Below are positions 10,249-18,949 of a stretch of DNA of 64,000 bases, piece by piece. The notes beneath the pieces are model-generated. The model made no database searches. It saw only the letters and a program-made list of their open reading frames with translations, and was not told the origin of the DNA. The stretch comes from Pseudovibrio denitrificans JCM 12308 (GTDB taxonomy: Bacteria; Pseudomonadota; Alphaproteobacteria; Rhizobiales; Stappiaceae). Numbering within the stretch: position 1 is the stretch's first letter; each line of letters opens with the position of its first letter. The translations under genes and the position numbers were made by a program. Location: contig NZ_BAZK01000002.1 of the NCBI RefSeq assembly GCF_001310815.1, positions 234,443 through 298,442 of the forward strand, read 5' to 3'.

Positions 10249-11348
10249 ATGAAAAAGTATCTTTTGGCGAGCGTTGCCGGTGTTGCTGCTATGGCAATGT
10301 CTGGCGCGGCTATGGCTGAAATCGTTATTGCTACTGCAGGCCCAATGACTGGTCAGTACGCATCGTTTGGTGCGCAGATGAAAGCTGGTGCTGAGCAGGC
10401 TGTTGCTGACATCAAGCTGCTGGCGGTGTGAACGGCGAGATGCTTGTTCTGGAAGTTGGCGATGATGCATGTGACCCTAAGCAGGCTGTTGCGGTTGCGA
10501 ACCAGATGGTTGGTAAAAACGTAGCATTCATGGCTGGTCACTTCTGCTCCGGTTCTTCCATCCCAGCTTCTCAGGTATACGCTGAAGAGGGTATCATCCA
10601 GATCACCCCAGCTTCTACCAACCCGAAGTACACCGACGAGCGTCCAGGCCCTGGTACCTACCGCGTGTGTGGTCGTGATGACCAGCAGGGTAAAGTTGCC
10701 GGTACTACGCTTGCGACAGAGTTCGGCGGCAAGAACATTGCTGTGATCCACGACAAGACCGCTTACGGTAAAGGTCTTGCTGATGCGACCAAAGCTGTGA
10801 TGAATGCTGCTGGTAAGCAGGAAGCGCTTTATGAAGCTTACACCGCTGGTGAAAAAGACTACACCGCGCTGGTTTCCAAGCTGAAGTCTGAAAAAGTCGA
10901 CGTTCTTTACGTTGGTGGTTACCACACTGAAGCTGGTCTGATGAAGCGTCAGATGGTTGATCAGGGCATGGACACCATTCTGGTTTCTGGTGACGCTCTG
11001 GTGACTGATGAGTACTGGTCCATCACTGGCCCTGCTGGTGAAGGCACTCTGATGACCTTCCCACCGGATCCACGTAACAACGAAGAAGCTGCTGCTGTTG
11101 TGGCTGCTCTTGAAGCTGCTGGTAAAACCACTGAAGGTTACGCACTTTACACCTACGCTGCGATCCAGACATGGGCGGCGGCTGCTGCTGAAGCTGGCAC
11201 CACCGACTACGACGCAGTTGTAGAAAAGCTGAACGCAGGCAAGTTTGACACAGTTCTTGGTGAGCTGTCCTTCAACGAGAAGGGCGACGTGTCTCTGCCA
11301 GGTTACGTTTGGTACGAGTGGAAAGACGGTTCCTACGGTTACCGCTAA
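10249..11348 (+). pseudogene. Branched-chain amino acid ABC substrate-binding protein (LivK-like), one apparent frameshift
   Basis: Periplasmic type I binding protein that feeds the LivHMGF importer. Signal peptide MKKYLLASVAGVAAMAMSGAAMA, then EIVIATAGPMTGQYASFGAQ. The first frame stops at 10429-10431. Adding one C near 10416 gives ADINAAGGVNGEMLVLEVGDD and joins it to the second frame (10428-11348), for a full product of about 366 residues, normal for the family. The rest is intact up to GYVWYEWKDGSYGYR. As the last gene of an otherwise intact operon with strong coding bias, sequencing error is more likely than real loss. Confidence 0.9.
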
Positions 11349-11355
11349 GATTTAA

Positions 11356-11414
11356 GACCTGATTATTGTCAGGTTTTATGAGGGTTTCGGGGCGCTGCTC
11401 CGGAACCCTTTTTT
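11356..11414 (+). terminator. Tandem terminators after the liv operon
   Basis: Two stem-loops follow the binding-protein stop: ACCTGA/TCAGGT with a short T-run (11357-11376), then a strong stem with G-U pairs (11381-11408, AGGGTTTCGGGGC with GCTCCGGAACCCT) followed by six T. Confidence 0.85.
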
Positions 11415-11519
11415 GTTGCAGTTTAGCGAGACTGGCAGAACACCATTAAGGCTGAAAGTGCTTGATTACAGTAACCTACAGCGGGCTTAAGGTTCAGTGC
11501 GTAAACTAGCACCTTCCCA

Positions 11520-11597
11520 AAGCAGTTGCAGGTGAACTGCTTGCGTTTGTTTTGCGTATCTTTGCCAAAAACCGGTGTCCACTTTCCGGAGATACGC
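11520..11597 (+). repeat. Composite extragenic repeat, copy 2
   Basis: Hairpin AAGCAGTT/AACTGCTT (11520-11527, 11535-11542), then after 11 bases the module bounded by GCGTATC/GATACGC (11554-11597) with core AAAAACCGGTGTCCAC. Same orientation and layout as copy 1. It lies just upstream of the LprI-like gene. Confidence 0.75.
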
Positions 11598-11615
11598 GCT
11601 AATGGAAGGTGTGCC

Positions 11616-12101
11616 ATGATCATCCGGTGTCTGGTGTTTCTTGCGTTTTTGAGTTCCTCTGCTGTTTCCCTTGCTCAAGGGCCGAACCAGCCACGAGCTG
11701 ATGAGATTAAGGTCTTTCATGAGTGCCTGCAAAAAGGGGGGCTTGTGTTCACCAACAGAGTCCAGTGCATTGGAAAGGTGTTTGAACATTGCGCCATGAA
11801 GTTGCAGGACCAGACCAGCATGGGCATGCGGGAATGTTACTCACGGGAAACGGCGCTTTGGGAAAAGATGATTTCGAACTCTGAAAAGGAGTTGAGGCGG
11901 AACGAGAATAAGGCCACGAAGACCGAGCTTGTTGAATCCACTCGGAACTGGAAGGCCTTTCGAAACAACGCCTGCAACATTCCTTTTGCCATGAACCCTA
12001 AGGGAACACTGGCGCCGGTGCTTGGGATGGAGTGTTTTAACCGCATAACGGCTTTGTGGGCGCTTCAACTGTCAGAGTTTGCAACACCTTTGGGAGATTA
12101 A
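11616..12101 (+). CDS. Secreted LprI/DUF1311-like protein
   Basis: 161 residues. Start at 11616 (MIIRCLVFLAFLSSSAVSLAQ) chosen because it begins a clear signal peptide and follows GGAAGG. The mature part has several Cys and the DUF1311-type pattern: CYSRETALWEKMISNSEKEL, then LVESTRNWKAFRNNACN, and a late MECFNRITALWALQL. Family members include lysozyme inhibitors of the periplasm, but many have unknown roles. The next gene starts 7 bases after its stop, so the two are probably co-transcribed. Confidence 0.7.
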   Translation: MIIRCLVFLAFLSSSAVSLAQGPNQPRADEIKVFHECLQKGGLVFTNRVQCIGKVFEHCAMKLQDQTSMGMRECYSRETALWEKMISNSEKELRRNENKATKTELVESTRNWKAFRNNACNIPFAMNPKGTLAPVLGMECFNRITALWALQLSEFATPLGD

Positions 12102-12107
12102 GGCCTG

Positions 12108-12659
12108 ATGAGATTATGGGCGTGTTTGGTTGTCTTTACTGCGGTTAGCTTTAGCTCCGTTCAGGCTGCGCAGATTGATCTGCCGGTGTGCAAGGCTGGT
12201 GACGGCAAAACACCGGTGCCGCGCTGGGAAGTGACGGCAATGCCCGTCGATACGCCTGAAGGGGAACCAGCTGAACCTTTTACCTACACAGTTACCTATC
12301 CGCCGCCTGCCTATCACGGGTTGATGGGCCACCTGCGGGTGAAGCTGGGCACGTTGGATGAGCAGTATTGCAGTGCTTTGCGGGAAGAACTCATTGAGAT
12401 CAAAAGAAGCACGGGCCAGCCGATCCCGATTGTGATTGAGTGGCTGTTTGATGACAACGGCCCAAAGGATGATGTGCGGTCGCTGGACTTTTATGAGCTT
12501 CCCGAGTTTACGCAGGAAGGGTGCTGGCTGGATGGTGTCTATCAGTTCGTCGCGCTTGGACACTCAGAGGCGCAGTCCGAAGAGTACATGCTAAACCTGG
12601 TGCCGCTGGAAGCCATTCAAAAATCCGGTTCTTTCTGTCGTCCTATTCAAGAAGGGTGA
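12108..12659 (+). CDS. Secreted protein of unknown function
   Basis: 183 residues with a signal peptide (MRLWACLVVFTAVSFSSVQAAQ) and four mature Cys (VCKAG, QYCSAL, GCWLDG, FCRPI) that could form two disulfides. Proline-rich early segment (PFTYTVTYPPPAYHG). I do not recognise the family. It follows the LprI-like gene by 7 bases, so an envelope role shared with it is inferred. Confidence 0.6.
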   Translation: MRLWACLVVFTAVSFSSVQAAQIDLPVCKAGDGKTPVPRWEVTAMPVDTPEGEPAEPFTYTVTYPPPAYHGLMGHLRVKLGTLDEQYCSALREELIEIKRSTGQPIPIVIEWLFDDNGPKDDVRSLDFYELPEFTQEGCWLDGVYQFVALGHSEAQSEEYMLNLVPLEAIQKSGSFCRPIQEG

Positions 12660-12807
12660 GCTGGCTCTGTGAAGCCTTGCGTGTTTTGATAGTACCGAAG
12701 CCGTGTGTGCAGGCCCGGCCTCTTATCTCTTTTGCATATAGCCCTGTTTCCCTAAGGTGAGAAACGGCGTAGGCTTGGTTGTTGCAGCCAATGCGTGAGG
12801 GGGAGTT

Positions 12808-13287
12808 ATGGGGCAGGCGGTTGAACATGACACGATCATCATTCGTGAAAAGCTGGAGGCATCTATTGAGGAGGTGTTTGCGGCTTGGGAGGATCCGAAC
12901 GCCCGGACGGTTTGGGGTGTACCTTCTGATGATGAAGCCATTGCATTTTTAGAAAATGACTTTCGCGTTGGTGGTTTGGATGTCCACCAGTGCGGCCAGA
13001 AAGGTGATCTGCGATTTCGTGTTGAGACGCGTTATCACGACATTCGTCGCCCTGATCTCTTGCTGTTTACCGAGCGGGTCTCAACCGGTGATATGCTGCT
13101 GAGTGCTTCCCTGATCACGGTAGTTCTAAAAGAGCAGGGCAGTGCGACTGAGCTTAGTGTGACTGTTCAGGTCACATCCATGGTGGGTGCTGACATGATC
13201 GAGGCGACCCGTGGAGGTTGGCAAGCCTCTCTGGTGAGGCTGGCTGGTTATCTGGAGTGGTCCCTCCGCGAACAGTCCGGTGCCTGA
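12808..13287 (+). CDS. SRPBCC (START/AHSA1-type) domain protein
   Basis: 159 residues. The pattern fits an AHSA1-like lipid- or ligand-binding fold: IIIREKLEASIEEVFAAWEDPNARTVWGVPS, central FRVGGLDVHQC, TRYHDIRRPDLLLFTERV, and a C-terminal helix EATRGGWQASLVRLAGYLEWSL. Cytoplasmic; no signal peptide. Such proteins are often encoded with an ArsR regulator, but none is adjacent here. Ligand unknown. Confidence 0.75.
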   Translation: MGQAVEHDTIIIREKLEASIEEVFAAWEDPNARTVWGVPSDDEAIAFLENDFRVGGLDVHQCGQKGDLRFRVETRYHDIRRPDLLLFTERVSTGDMLLSASLITVVLKEQGSATELSVTVQVTSMVGADMIEATRGGWQASLVRLAGYLEWSLREQSGA

Positions 13288-13675
13288 ATGCCAGCTGCTG
13301 ATCTGCTGTTGCTCAGGTGTAAAGCCGCTCAGTACATGCCAGGTGCAGTGCTGATTAAAGCCGGATAGCATTTTGGTTCTGTTTGCCGGCTTACTAAAGC
13401 AGGATGATCCCTCACCCGCAGTATAGTGGAATATTCTCTCTGTAATTCGAGGAATTACCTTATGTATTCATGGTGTTGTATGCTGTGATGCGTATGAGGA
13501 ACTCACTTTAATAGTGAATACTTCAGAGTTTTGTCTGTTCAAATCACTCCCAGGTTTACTAGGGTAAAATATCAATTTGATTCAATTTTTCTATATTGGA
13601 AGATTGAAGGATATGGGTGCAGGCAGCTGATGTGGGGCGTTTAAGCGGTTTGTCTGTGCATGGTCAGGGGCATAC
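13288..13675. other. Intergenic region before the Inh-like lipoprotein genes
   Basis: About 390 bases, increasingly AT-rich towards the right. No gene or clear terminator seen; it presumably carries the promoter of the lipoprotein pair. Confidence 0.5.
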
Positions 13676-14101
13676 ATGCGGATCAAAACCCTTTTAATTT
13701 CAACCTGTTTGATCATGTCCGGCTGCGTGCCGCACATTAGCGACAGTGTTGAGGAACTGGCTGAGACGACGGTTAAAAAATCTAACGAAAAACCCGTTGT
13801 TGAACGCGCCAGAAAAACCGAAGCAGAGCTGGCTGCTGTCACTGCACTTGCTGGCAAGTGGTCTGTGGTGCGCAAACAAGGGCAAAAACCGTGTGCGCTG
13901 CAGCTGAAAACAGCGCAGTTTGGCAAGAATTATTCGGCGAGCTCCGTGTGTTCCGGCAGGCCAAATGTCTGGGCCTGGAACACAAAAGAGGATGCTCTTG
14001 TCCTTTACGATCACAGAAGTGAGGTGATCGGGTCTTTTCATAAAAATGAGGTGGGCAGCTGGAAGGAAGCGAAAGCGGGTGGGGACCTGCGCTTCGTCTG
14101 A
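13676..14101 (+). CDS. AprI/Inh-like lipoprotein 1
   Basis: 141 residues with a lipoprotein signal (MRIKTLLISTCLIMSGC). The C-terminal half looks like the Inh metalloprotease-inhibitor barrel: LAGKWSVVRKQGQKPCALQL, a second Cys in ASSVCSGRP, WAWNTKEDALVLYDHRSEVIGSF. Family members bind serralysin-type zinc proteases in the periplasm. No serralysin is encoded in the window, so the target is unknown. It shares its core pattern with the next gene, suggesting tandem duplication. Confidence 0.7.
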   Translation: MRIKTLLISTCLIMSGCVPHISDSVEELAETTVKKSNEKPVVERARKTEAELAAVTALAGKWSVVRKQGQKPCALQLKTAQFGKNYSASSVCSGRPNVWAWNTKEDALVLYDHRSEVIGSFHKNEVGSWKEAKAGGDLRFV

Positions 14102-14147
14102 TCCGGCACGGGCAATAAGACCCAACGTATTCTTTGGGGGGAATGAC

Positions 14148-14753
14148 ATGAGGAAGTTTGTTGTTGCTGCAAGCCTGTTGGCGCTTGCTGGCTGTCAAAG
14201 TGCCGGAGGCGGCGGGGAAACCTACAGCGCACCTGCACCCGCAGCGCGGCCACCTGCCAGCGCTGCTGATGCTCAGGCCGCGGTGGCGCAGGACCAGACC
14301 ACGCAGAGCAAAACCTATCGCAAAGCAGATGGAACTGTTGTGACTGAGACCACCACCAGTTCTGCGCAGGGTAGTGTTGATCCCGGCACCGCCACGGCGT
14401 TTCTGGCGGGTGTTGTGGCCGCAGCAGCTCTTGGCAAGAAAGAGGAGCGCAGGTCTCAGCCCATTGTGAAAGCCGATGATATGGTTGGCAAATGGACGGT
14501 TTATCTGAACTCTGATGACCGCGTGTGCCAGCTCAATCTCAGCACTGAACCCAAGGATGAAGGCTTTGCTGCCAGCTTCAATCACTGCATGGATGGGGAT
14601 CTGTTCTTCGTTTCCAACTGGCGGATGAAGGGGCAGGAGCTCGTGTTGTTCGACAACTTCTCCCGCGCCAAAGGCAGCATGCGCATGACTGAATGGAACC
14701 GTTGGGAAGGCCAACTGGCCAGCAACAGCAAGCCAATTACTATTGCGCGGTAA
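14148..14753 (+). CDS. AprI/Inh-like lipoprotein 2
   Basis: 201 residues; start at 14148 after GGGGGG, with lipobox LLALAGC. Low-complexity Gly/Ala/Pro linker (residues 18-60), a hydrophobic patch (TATAFLAGVVAAAALGKK), then a C-terminal Inh-like domain: MVGKWTVYLNSDDRVCQLNL, Cys in FNHCMDG, and ELVLFDNFSRAKGSM. The domain aligns by eye with the preceding lipoprotein (GKW, paired Cys, LVL-[YF]-D). Inhibitor activity is inferred from family only. Confidence 0.7.
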   Translation: MRKFVVAASLLALAGCQSAGGGGETYSAPAPAARPPASAADAQAAVAQDQTTQSKTYRKADGTVVTETTTSSAQGSVDPGTATAFLAGVVAAAALGKKEERRSQPIVKADDMVGKWTVYLNSDDRVCQLNLSTEPKDEGFAASFNHCMDGDLFFVSNWRMKGQELVLFDNFSRAKGSMRMTEWNRWEGQLASNSKPITIAR

Positions 14754-14764
14754 GGCATTGGTGT

Positions 14765-15622
14765 TCAGGCAGGCACTGCGCTCTTAAGTGCTGCTGAGAG
14801 CGCGGTGATGGCGTCTTTGCTCTTGGGGGCCTTCACTCTTGTATGCAGCATGATTGGTAAGGATGGCAAAGCGGGTAGTGCCAGCCGTTCTCCTACGTCT
14901 ACCGCTCCAATTGGCAACATCCGCCTTGCAAGGGCTGCAACGCCCAATCCGGCCATGACGGCGGCAGATACAGCTGTCACACCTCCACCGACGAACACTT
15001 CCGTCCACGGGATGTCAGCGTCATCAAGCAGCTTTCCCGCCATGATGCGCACGCCGCATGGCTCAGGCATGGTGGCGATGGGAAGCGGTTCATCTGCCCG
15101 GGGCTGCCAGTCTTGAGAGGCAAACCAGCCAAACTTCTCATTTGCGATAAGCTTACCGTCCTTTCTGTCTGCATGTTGGCGGATGATGACGGTGCTGAGT
15201 TCCTGCCTGTCGAAGCTCTTGAGGAGATCGCCTGAAGAGCCAATCCTGATCTCGATGAGAAGCTGCGGGTCTTGCGCGTTCATGCGGGCGATCAGCAGTG
15301 GGAGTTCTGGTCCTGCAACGTGATCGCTGATGCCGATGGTCAGACGTTGACGTGTGTTGGTGAGGGAAGCGAGGGCATGGTCGTGCTGTTTCAGGAGTTC
15401 TCTGGCATGCTCCAGAAACGTGGTGCCTTCTGCTGAGAGCTGAACGTAACGCGGTGTCCGTTCAATCAGCTGGCAACCCAACCGCTTTTCCAGCCGTTTC
15501 AGCTTTAAACTTACTGTCGACTGGGTTGTCTGAAGCGCCTCAGCAGCCTGCGTGAAGCTGCCAAGTTCTGCAATGCGAACAAAGGTTTGCACGGCGTCGA
15601 GATCAAGGGGTCGGTTTGTCAT
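14765..15622 (-). CDS. LysR-family transcriptional regulator
   Basis: 285 residues. N-terminal winged helix (LDLDAVQTFVRIAELGSFTQAAEALQTTQSTVSLKLKRLEKRLG), then a periplasmic-binding-protein-like effector domain. Divergent from the tautomerase gene with a 94-base shared promoter region, the classic layout for a LysR regulator and its target. Effector unknown. Confidence 0.9.
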   Translation of the reverse strand: MTNRPLDLDAVQTFVRIAELGSFTQAAEALQTTQSTVSLKLKRLEKRLGCQLIERTPRYVQLSAEGTTFLEHARELLKQHDHALASLTNTRQRLTIGISDHVAGPELPLLIARMNAQDPQLLIEIRIGSSGDLLKSFDRQELSTVIIRQHADRKDGKLIANEKFGWFASQDWQPRADEPLPIATMPEPCGVRIMAGKLLDDADIPWTEVFVGGGVTAVSAAVMAGLGVAALARRMLPIGAVDVGERLALPALPSLPIMLHTRVKAPKSKDAITALSAALKSAVPA

Positions 15623-15716
15623 TTAAGTGTTCAATAACTGATATCGCTAGGCATTGTATATTCAAATGGATGGTGTGCGTCTAGGTTTCTCTCCATGACT
15701 TAAAGGAGGAACCGTC

Positions 15717-16097
15717 ATGCCACTTGTCCATATCTCATTGCGTTCAGGGAAATCTGATGTCTATCGGCAGGCTATCTTTGATGGTGTCTATCATGCCATG
15801 CGGGATGCGCTGGATGCGCCGGAGGACAATCAGTTTATGGTGATTACCGAGCACACGAGTGCCAACTTCCGTTTTGGGGCGTCCTACCTGAACATCGCCC
15901 GAAGTGAGGATTTGGTTTTCATCCAGATCACGCTCAACAACACGCGGAGCTCTGAGCAGAAGAAGGCACTGTTTCGGCGGATTGTTGAGCTGCTGGGAGA
16001 GAGCCCTCAAATCCGGCCTGAGGATGTCTTCATCAATCTGGTTGAGGTTGAAAAAGAGAACTGGTCGCTTGGCAATGGCGTTGCGCAGTACGCATGA
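15717..16097 (+). CDS. Tautomerase family protein
   Basis: 126 residues of the 4-oxalocrotonate tautomerase/MIF-like superfamily. Pro directly follows the initiator Met (MPLVHISLRSGKS), as needed for the catalytic N-terminal proline. Good ribosome site AAAGGAGG. Longer than classic 4-OT (about 62 residues), consistent with a fused-domain type. Likely controlled by the divergent LysR; substrate unknown. Confidence 0.85.
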   Translation: MPLVHISLRSGKSDVYRQAIFDGVYHAMRDALDAPEDNQFMVITEHTSANFRFGASYLNIARSEDLVFIQITLNNTRSSEQKKALFRRIVELLGESPQIRPEDVFINLVEVEKENWSLGNGVAQYA

Positions 16098-16169
16098 GCG
16101 CGCAGTTACCCTGTCAGTTGCGCCTGCAGCTGATGGGGGAGATTTAGCAATGCCTGATACGAGGTTGTA

Positions 16170-16499
16170 TCAGACTTGCTTGTCCATGATTTCCGCTGGC
16201 AGGTGGGCCATCCACTTACGGCGGATTGCTTTTTCCAGATCCAGGTTGTTGCGGTCCGCGTAGAGCAGAAGGTGGGCCAGCAGGTCTGCGGCTTCGTCTT
16301 CTTTCTGGGCGTGCAACTCTTTTGGTGTTGCGGAACCGGAGCGGCCACGGCGGGTTGCCTTCATATGGGCTGCTGTCAGCTCTCCGAGCTCTTCCTGAAG
16401 TTTGGCAAGATACCAGATCTCATCACGGTTGATGTTGAACCGTTTGGCGTAGATTGCTGAGACTGTTTTTACAATGTGCAGAAGTACTTTGAATGTCAT
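16170..16499 (-). CDS. MazG-like nucleotide pyrophosphohydrolase
   Basis: 109 residues, all-alpha NTP-PPase fold. The metal-binding acidic pattern is visible: LAKLQEELGELTAAHMKA and EDEAADLLAHLLLYADRN, i.e. E-x2-E then E-x2-D. Members hydrolyse non-canonical (d)NTPs; exact substrate unknown. Copy 3 of the dispersed repeat lies upstream. Confidence 0.75.
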   Translation of the reverse strand: MTFKVLLHIVKTVSAIYAKRFNINRDEIWYLAKLQEELGELTAAHMKATRRGRSGSATPKELHAQKEDEAADLLAHLLLYADRNNLDLEKAIRRKWMAHLPAEIMDKQV

Positions 16500-16572
16500 C
16501 GGGTCGGACAGAAAGGTTGGGCTTTCTGCGCGGTCTCACGCAGGCGAGCCGAAGGTTTGGCGGGAACTTTTG

Positions 16573-16627
16573 CTAGAGCGTATCTTTATCCGAAAACCGG
16601 TTCCCACTTTTCGGAGATACACACTAG
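16573..16627 (+). repeat. Dispersed extragenic repeat, copy 3
   Basis: Module bounded by CTAGAG/CACTAG and GTATC/GATAC, core CCGAAAACCGGTTCCCAC. Between the MazG-like and VWA genes; its right end overlaps the VWA stop region. No leading hairpin directly adjacent. Confidence 0.75.
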
Positions 16628-17859
16628 AGGAATCTCTGCGTGGCATCATATGAGCTATTTATGCGCTTGTCATTCAGGGCGAGGCAAAGATCTTTGACTG
16701 CATCCAGTGAATGAATTGCCCGAAACTCATCGGTATGCGGCAGTATCGCCTGAATTCCGCGGGCTTTGGCCTCGAACTTATCGTAGCGCAGCAGCGGATT
16801 GAGCCAGATGAGCCGTCTGCAAGATCTGTGGAGACGATCCATCTCAACGGACAACTCCTCGTACGCTTCCCGTTCCAGCCCATCCGTGATGAGCAGGACG
16901 ATTGGCCCGCCGTGGCAGACGCGTCTCAACCAGGTGCGGTTGAAGGTTTGCAAGGAGCTGGCAATGCGGGTGCCGCCGGACCAGTCCTCCACCTCATCGG
17001 TACAAGCTGTGAGGGCCTCGTCCGGGTCCTTCATACGCAGGGCGCGGGTGATGTTGGTGAGGCGGGTGCCGAACAGAAACGTATGAGTTTTGCGCTTTTC
17101 TGACAGAGCATGCAGGAAGTGCAGCATGATGCGGGAATACTGACTCATGCTGCCGGAGATATCGCAAAGGGCAATCACGGGTGGATGGACCTGTGCCGGT
17201 GCTTTGTGCTTGAGGTCGATGATGGACCCACCCGCTTTCAGCGTGGCACGTATTGTTCGCCGGGCATCCACCTGTTTGCCGATTGTGTGGGAGTGCACCG
17301 GCTTGAAGCGGCGGGATCTGACCTGATCGGCTGGCATGGTGAGATGAGCGAGGGATCTGCGAGCTTCCGCGATCTCCTCAGCTGTCATCTGAGCGAAGTC
17401 CTTCTTCTGCAGGACTTCCTTTTCCGAGACGGTGAAGCGAGCATCGACCTCCACCAGCGGTTTGGTTTCCTTCGCCTCGCGCTGTTTGTTGGCTTCAAAC
17501 GCGTTGGCGACGCGGGATTGGGCTGCGCGTGGCTTTTCCGGTTCGCGTTGTCCGGCTGGAGCAACGGGAGAGAGGAGGGCCAGCATCTTTTCGACGAGGC
17601 CTTTGCTTTGCCAGTAAAGGCGGAAGGTTTCGTCAAAGACCGACTGCTGGTCGCGTTTGTGGACGAAGACGGAGTGCAGGGTCCAGTAGAGGTCCTGCTT
17701 GTTCTCAATGCCGTTGATGGTGACCGCGCTCACTGCATCCACCACAGAGGACGGCCCTGCAGGCAGACCCGCTTTGCGCAGGGTTCTGGCAAAGTGGACG
17801 ATGTTTTCCGTGATGCGCCCGTGAGGTGGGCGGGGAGAGGGGGAGAAGTCGTCCTGCAT
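16624..17859 (-). CDS. VWA domain protein, CoxE-like
   Basis: 411 residues. The N-terminal half is charged and helical; the C-terminal von Willebrand A domain has a complete MIDAS start (ALCDISGSMSQYSRIML, D-x-S-x-S) and later TDGLEREAYEEL. MoxR-VWA pairs act as AAA+ chaperone systems, for example in maturation of CO dehydrogenase. The partner MoxR gene ends 9 bases upstream. No cox structural genes are nearby, so the client is unknown. Confidence 0.88.
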   Translation of the reverse strand: MQDDFSPSPRPPHGRITENIVHFARTLRKAGLPAGPSSVVDAVSAVTINGIENKQDLYWTLHSVFVHKRDQQSVFDETFRLYWQSKGLVEKMLALLSPVAPAGQREPEKPRAAQSRVANAFEANKQREAKETKPLVEVDARFTVSEKEVLQKKDFAQMTAEEIAEARRSLAHLTMPADQVRSRRFKPVHSHTIGKQVDARRTIRATLKAGGSIIDLKHKAPAQVHPPVIALCDISGSMSQYSRIMLHFLHALSEKRKTHTFLFGTRLTNITRALRMKDPDEALTACTDEVEDWSGGTRIASSLQTFNRTWLRRVCHGGPIVLLITDGLEREAYEELSVEMDRLHRSCRRLIWLNPLLRYDKFEAKARGIQAILPHTDEFRAIHSLDAVKDLCLALNDKRINSSYDATQRFL

Positions 17860-17868
17860 CAGGTGAGG

Positions 17869-18828
17869 CTACACTGTTTGGGCAGGCATGCTGCCAGCGA
17901 TGGTGGCCTGTGAGTTGGCTTCCATGCGGATCTCATCAAGGATCGCACGTGTTCTGGAGCCTTTGATGCGGTCAATATCTTCCTGATACTTGAGCAGCAC
18001 GCCGAGGGTATCGGAGACCATCTCCGGATCCAGCGCGACTTCTTGCAGTTCAGTGAGCGCGGTGGCCCAGTCTAGCGTTTCAGCAACGCCGGGCTTTTTG
18101 AAGAGAGCCTCATCTTCGCGCAGCTTTTGCACGAAGGCGACGACTTGTGCTGAAAGCGTGGCTGCTGCTGTTGGCAGTTTGGTCTGTACAATCTGAAGCT
18201 CGCGCTCTGCGGTTGGGTAATCCACCCAATGATAGAGACAGCGGCGCTTCAGTGCGTCGTGGATTTCTCGCGTGCGGTTGGTGGTGATGATGGTGATCGG
18301 CGGTTCCTCGGACTTGATGGTGCCGAGTTCCGGGATGGTCACCTGACTGTCTGCCAGCACTTCCAGCAGGAACGCCTCGAAGGCTTCATCGGTGCGGTCG
18401 AGTTCATCAATCAGGAAGATCGGTGCGCCGAGTTCTGTGGTCTCCAGCGCCTGAAGCACTGGGCGTTTGATGAGGAAGCGTGGGCTGTAAAGAGCAGTGT
18501 TGAGGTTCTCACGGTCTACACTGCCAGCAGCTTCCGCCATGCGGATCTCGACCATCTGCGCGGCGTAGTTCCACTCGTAAACGGCGGAGGAGATATCCAG
18601 ACCCTCATAACATTGCAAACGGACGAGGGGGCGGTTGAGGGTGGCTGCGAGGACCTTAGCGATCTCGGTTTTACCGACGCCTGCTTCACCTTCCAGAAAC
18701 AGCGGGCGTTGCATGCGTAAAGACAGGTGCAGCACGGTTGCGAGCGCACGATCTGCCAGATACCCGCCCGAACTTAAGAGCGTGAGGGTTTCCTCAATGG
18801 AGTTTGGTAGATCAACCTTGCCGCTCAT
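17869..18828 (-). CDS. MoxR-family AAA+ ATPase
   Basis: 319 residues. Walker A EGEAGVGKTEIAK, Walker B IFLIDELDRTDEAFEAFLLEVL, sensor-like TIITTNRTREIHDALKRRCLYHW, and a C-terminal lid. All ATPase motifs intact. Probably an operon with the VWA protein; together they form a chaperone-like module of unknown client. Confidence 0.92.
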   Translation of the reverse strand: MSGKVDLPNSIEETLTLLSSGGYLADRALATVLHLSLRMQRPLFLEGEAGVGKTEIAKVLAATLNRPLVRLQCYEGLDISSAVYEWNYAAQMVEIRMAEAAGSVDRENLNTALYSPRFLIKRPVLQALETTELGAPIFLIDELDRTDEAFEAFLLEVLADSQVTIPELGTIKSEEPPITIITTNRTREIHDALKRRCLYHWVDYPTAERELQIVQTKLPTAAATLSAQVVAFVQKLREDEALFKKPGVAETLDWATALTELQEVALDPEMVSDTLGVLLKYQEDIDRIKGSRTRAILDEIRMEANSQATIAGSMPAQTV

Positions 18829-18949
18829 AGATAATCCGCTCCCGCCCTGTCTTATGTTTCGTCGCGCTTTGATTTGCGCACCCCGATCATAATAGGGAGA
18901 AAAACGTATATTGAAAGCGGATTGTTGCCAGATGAACGGCCTGTGCGTT

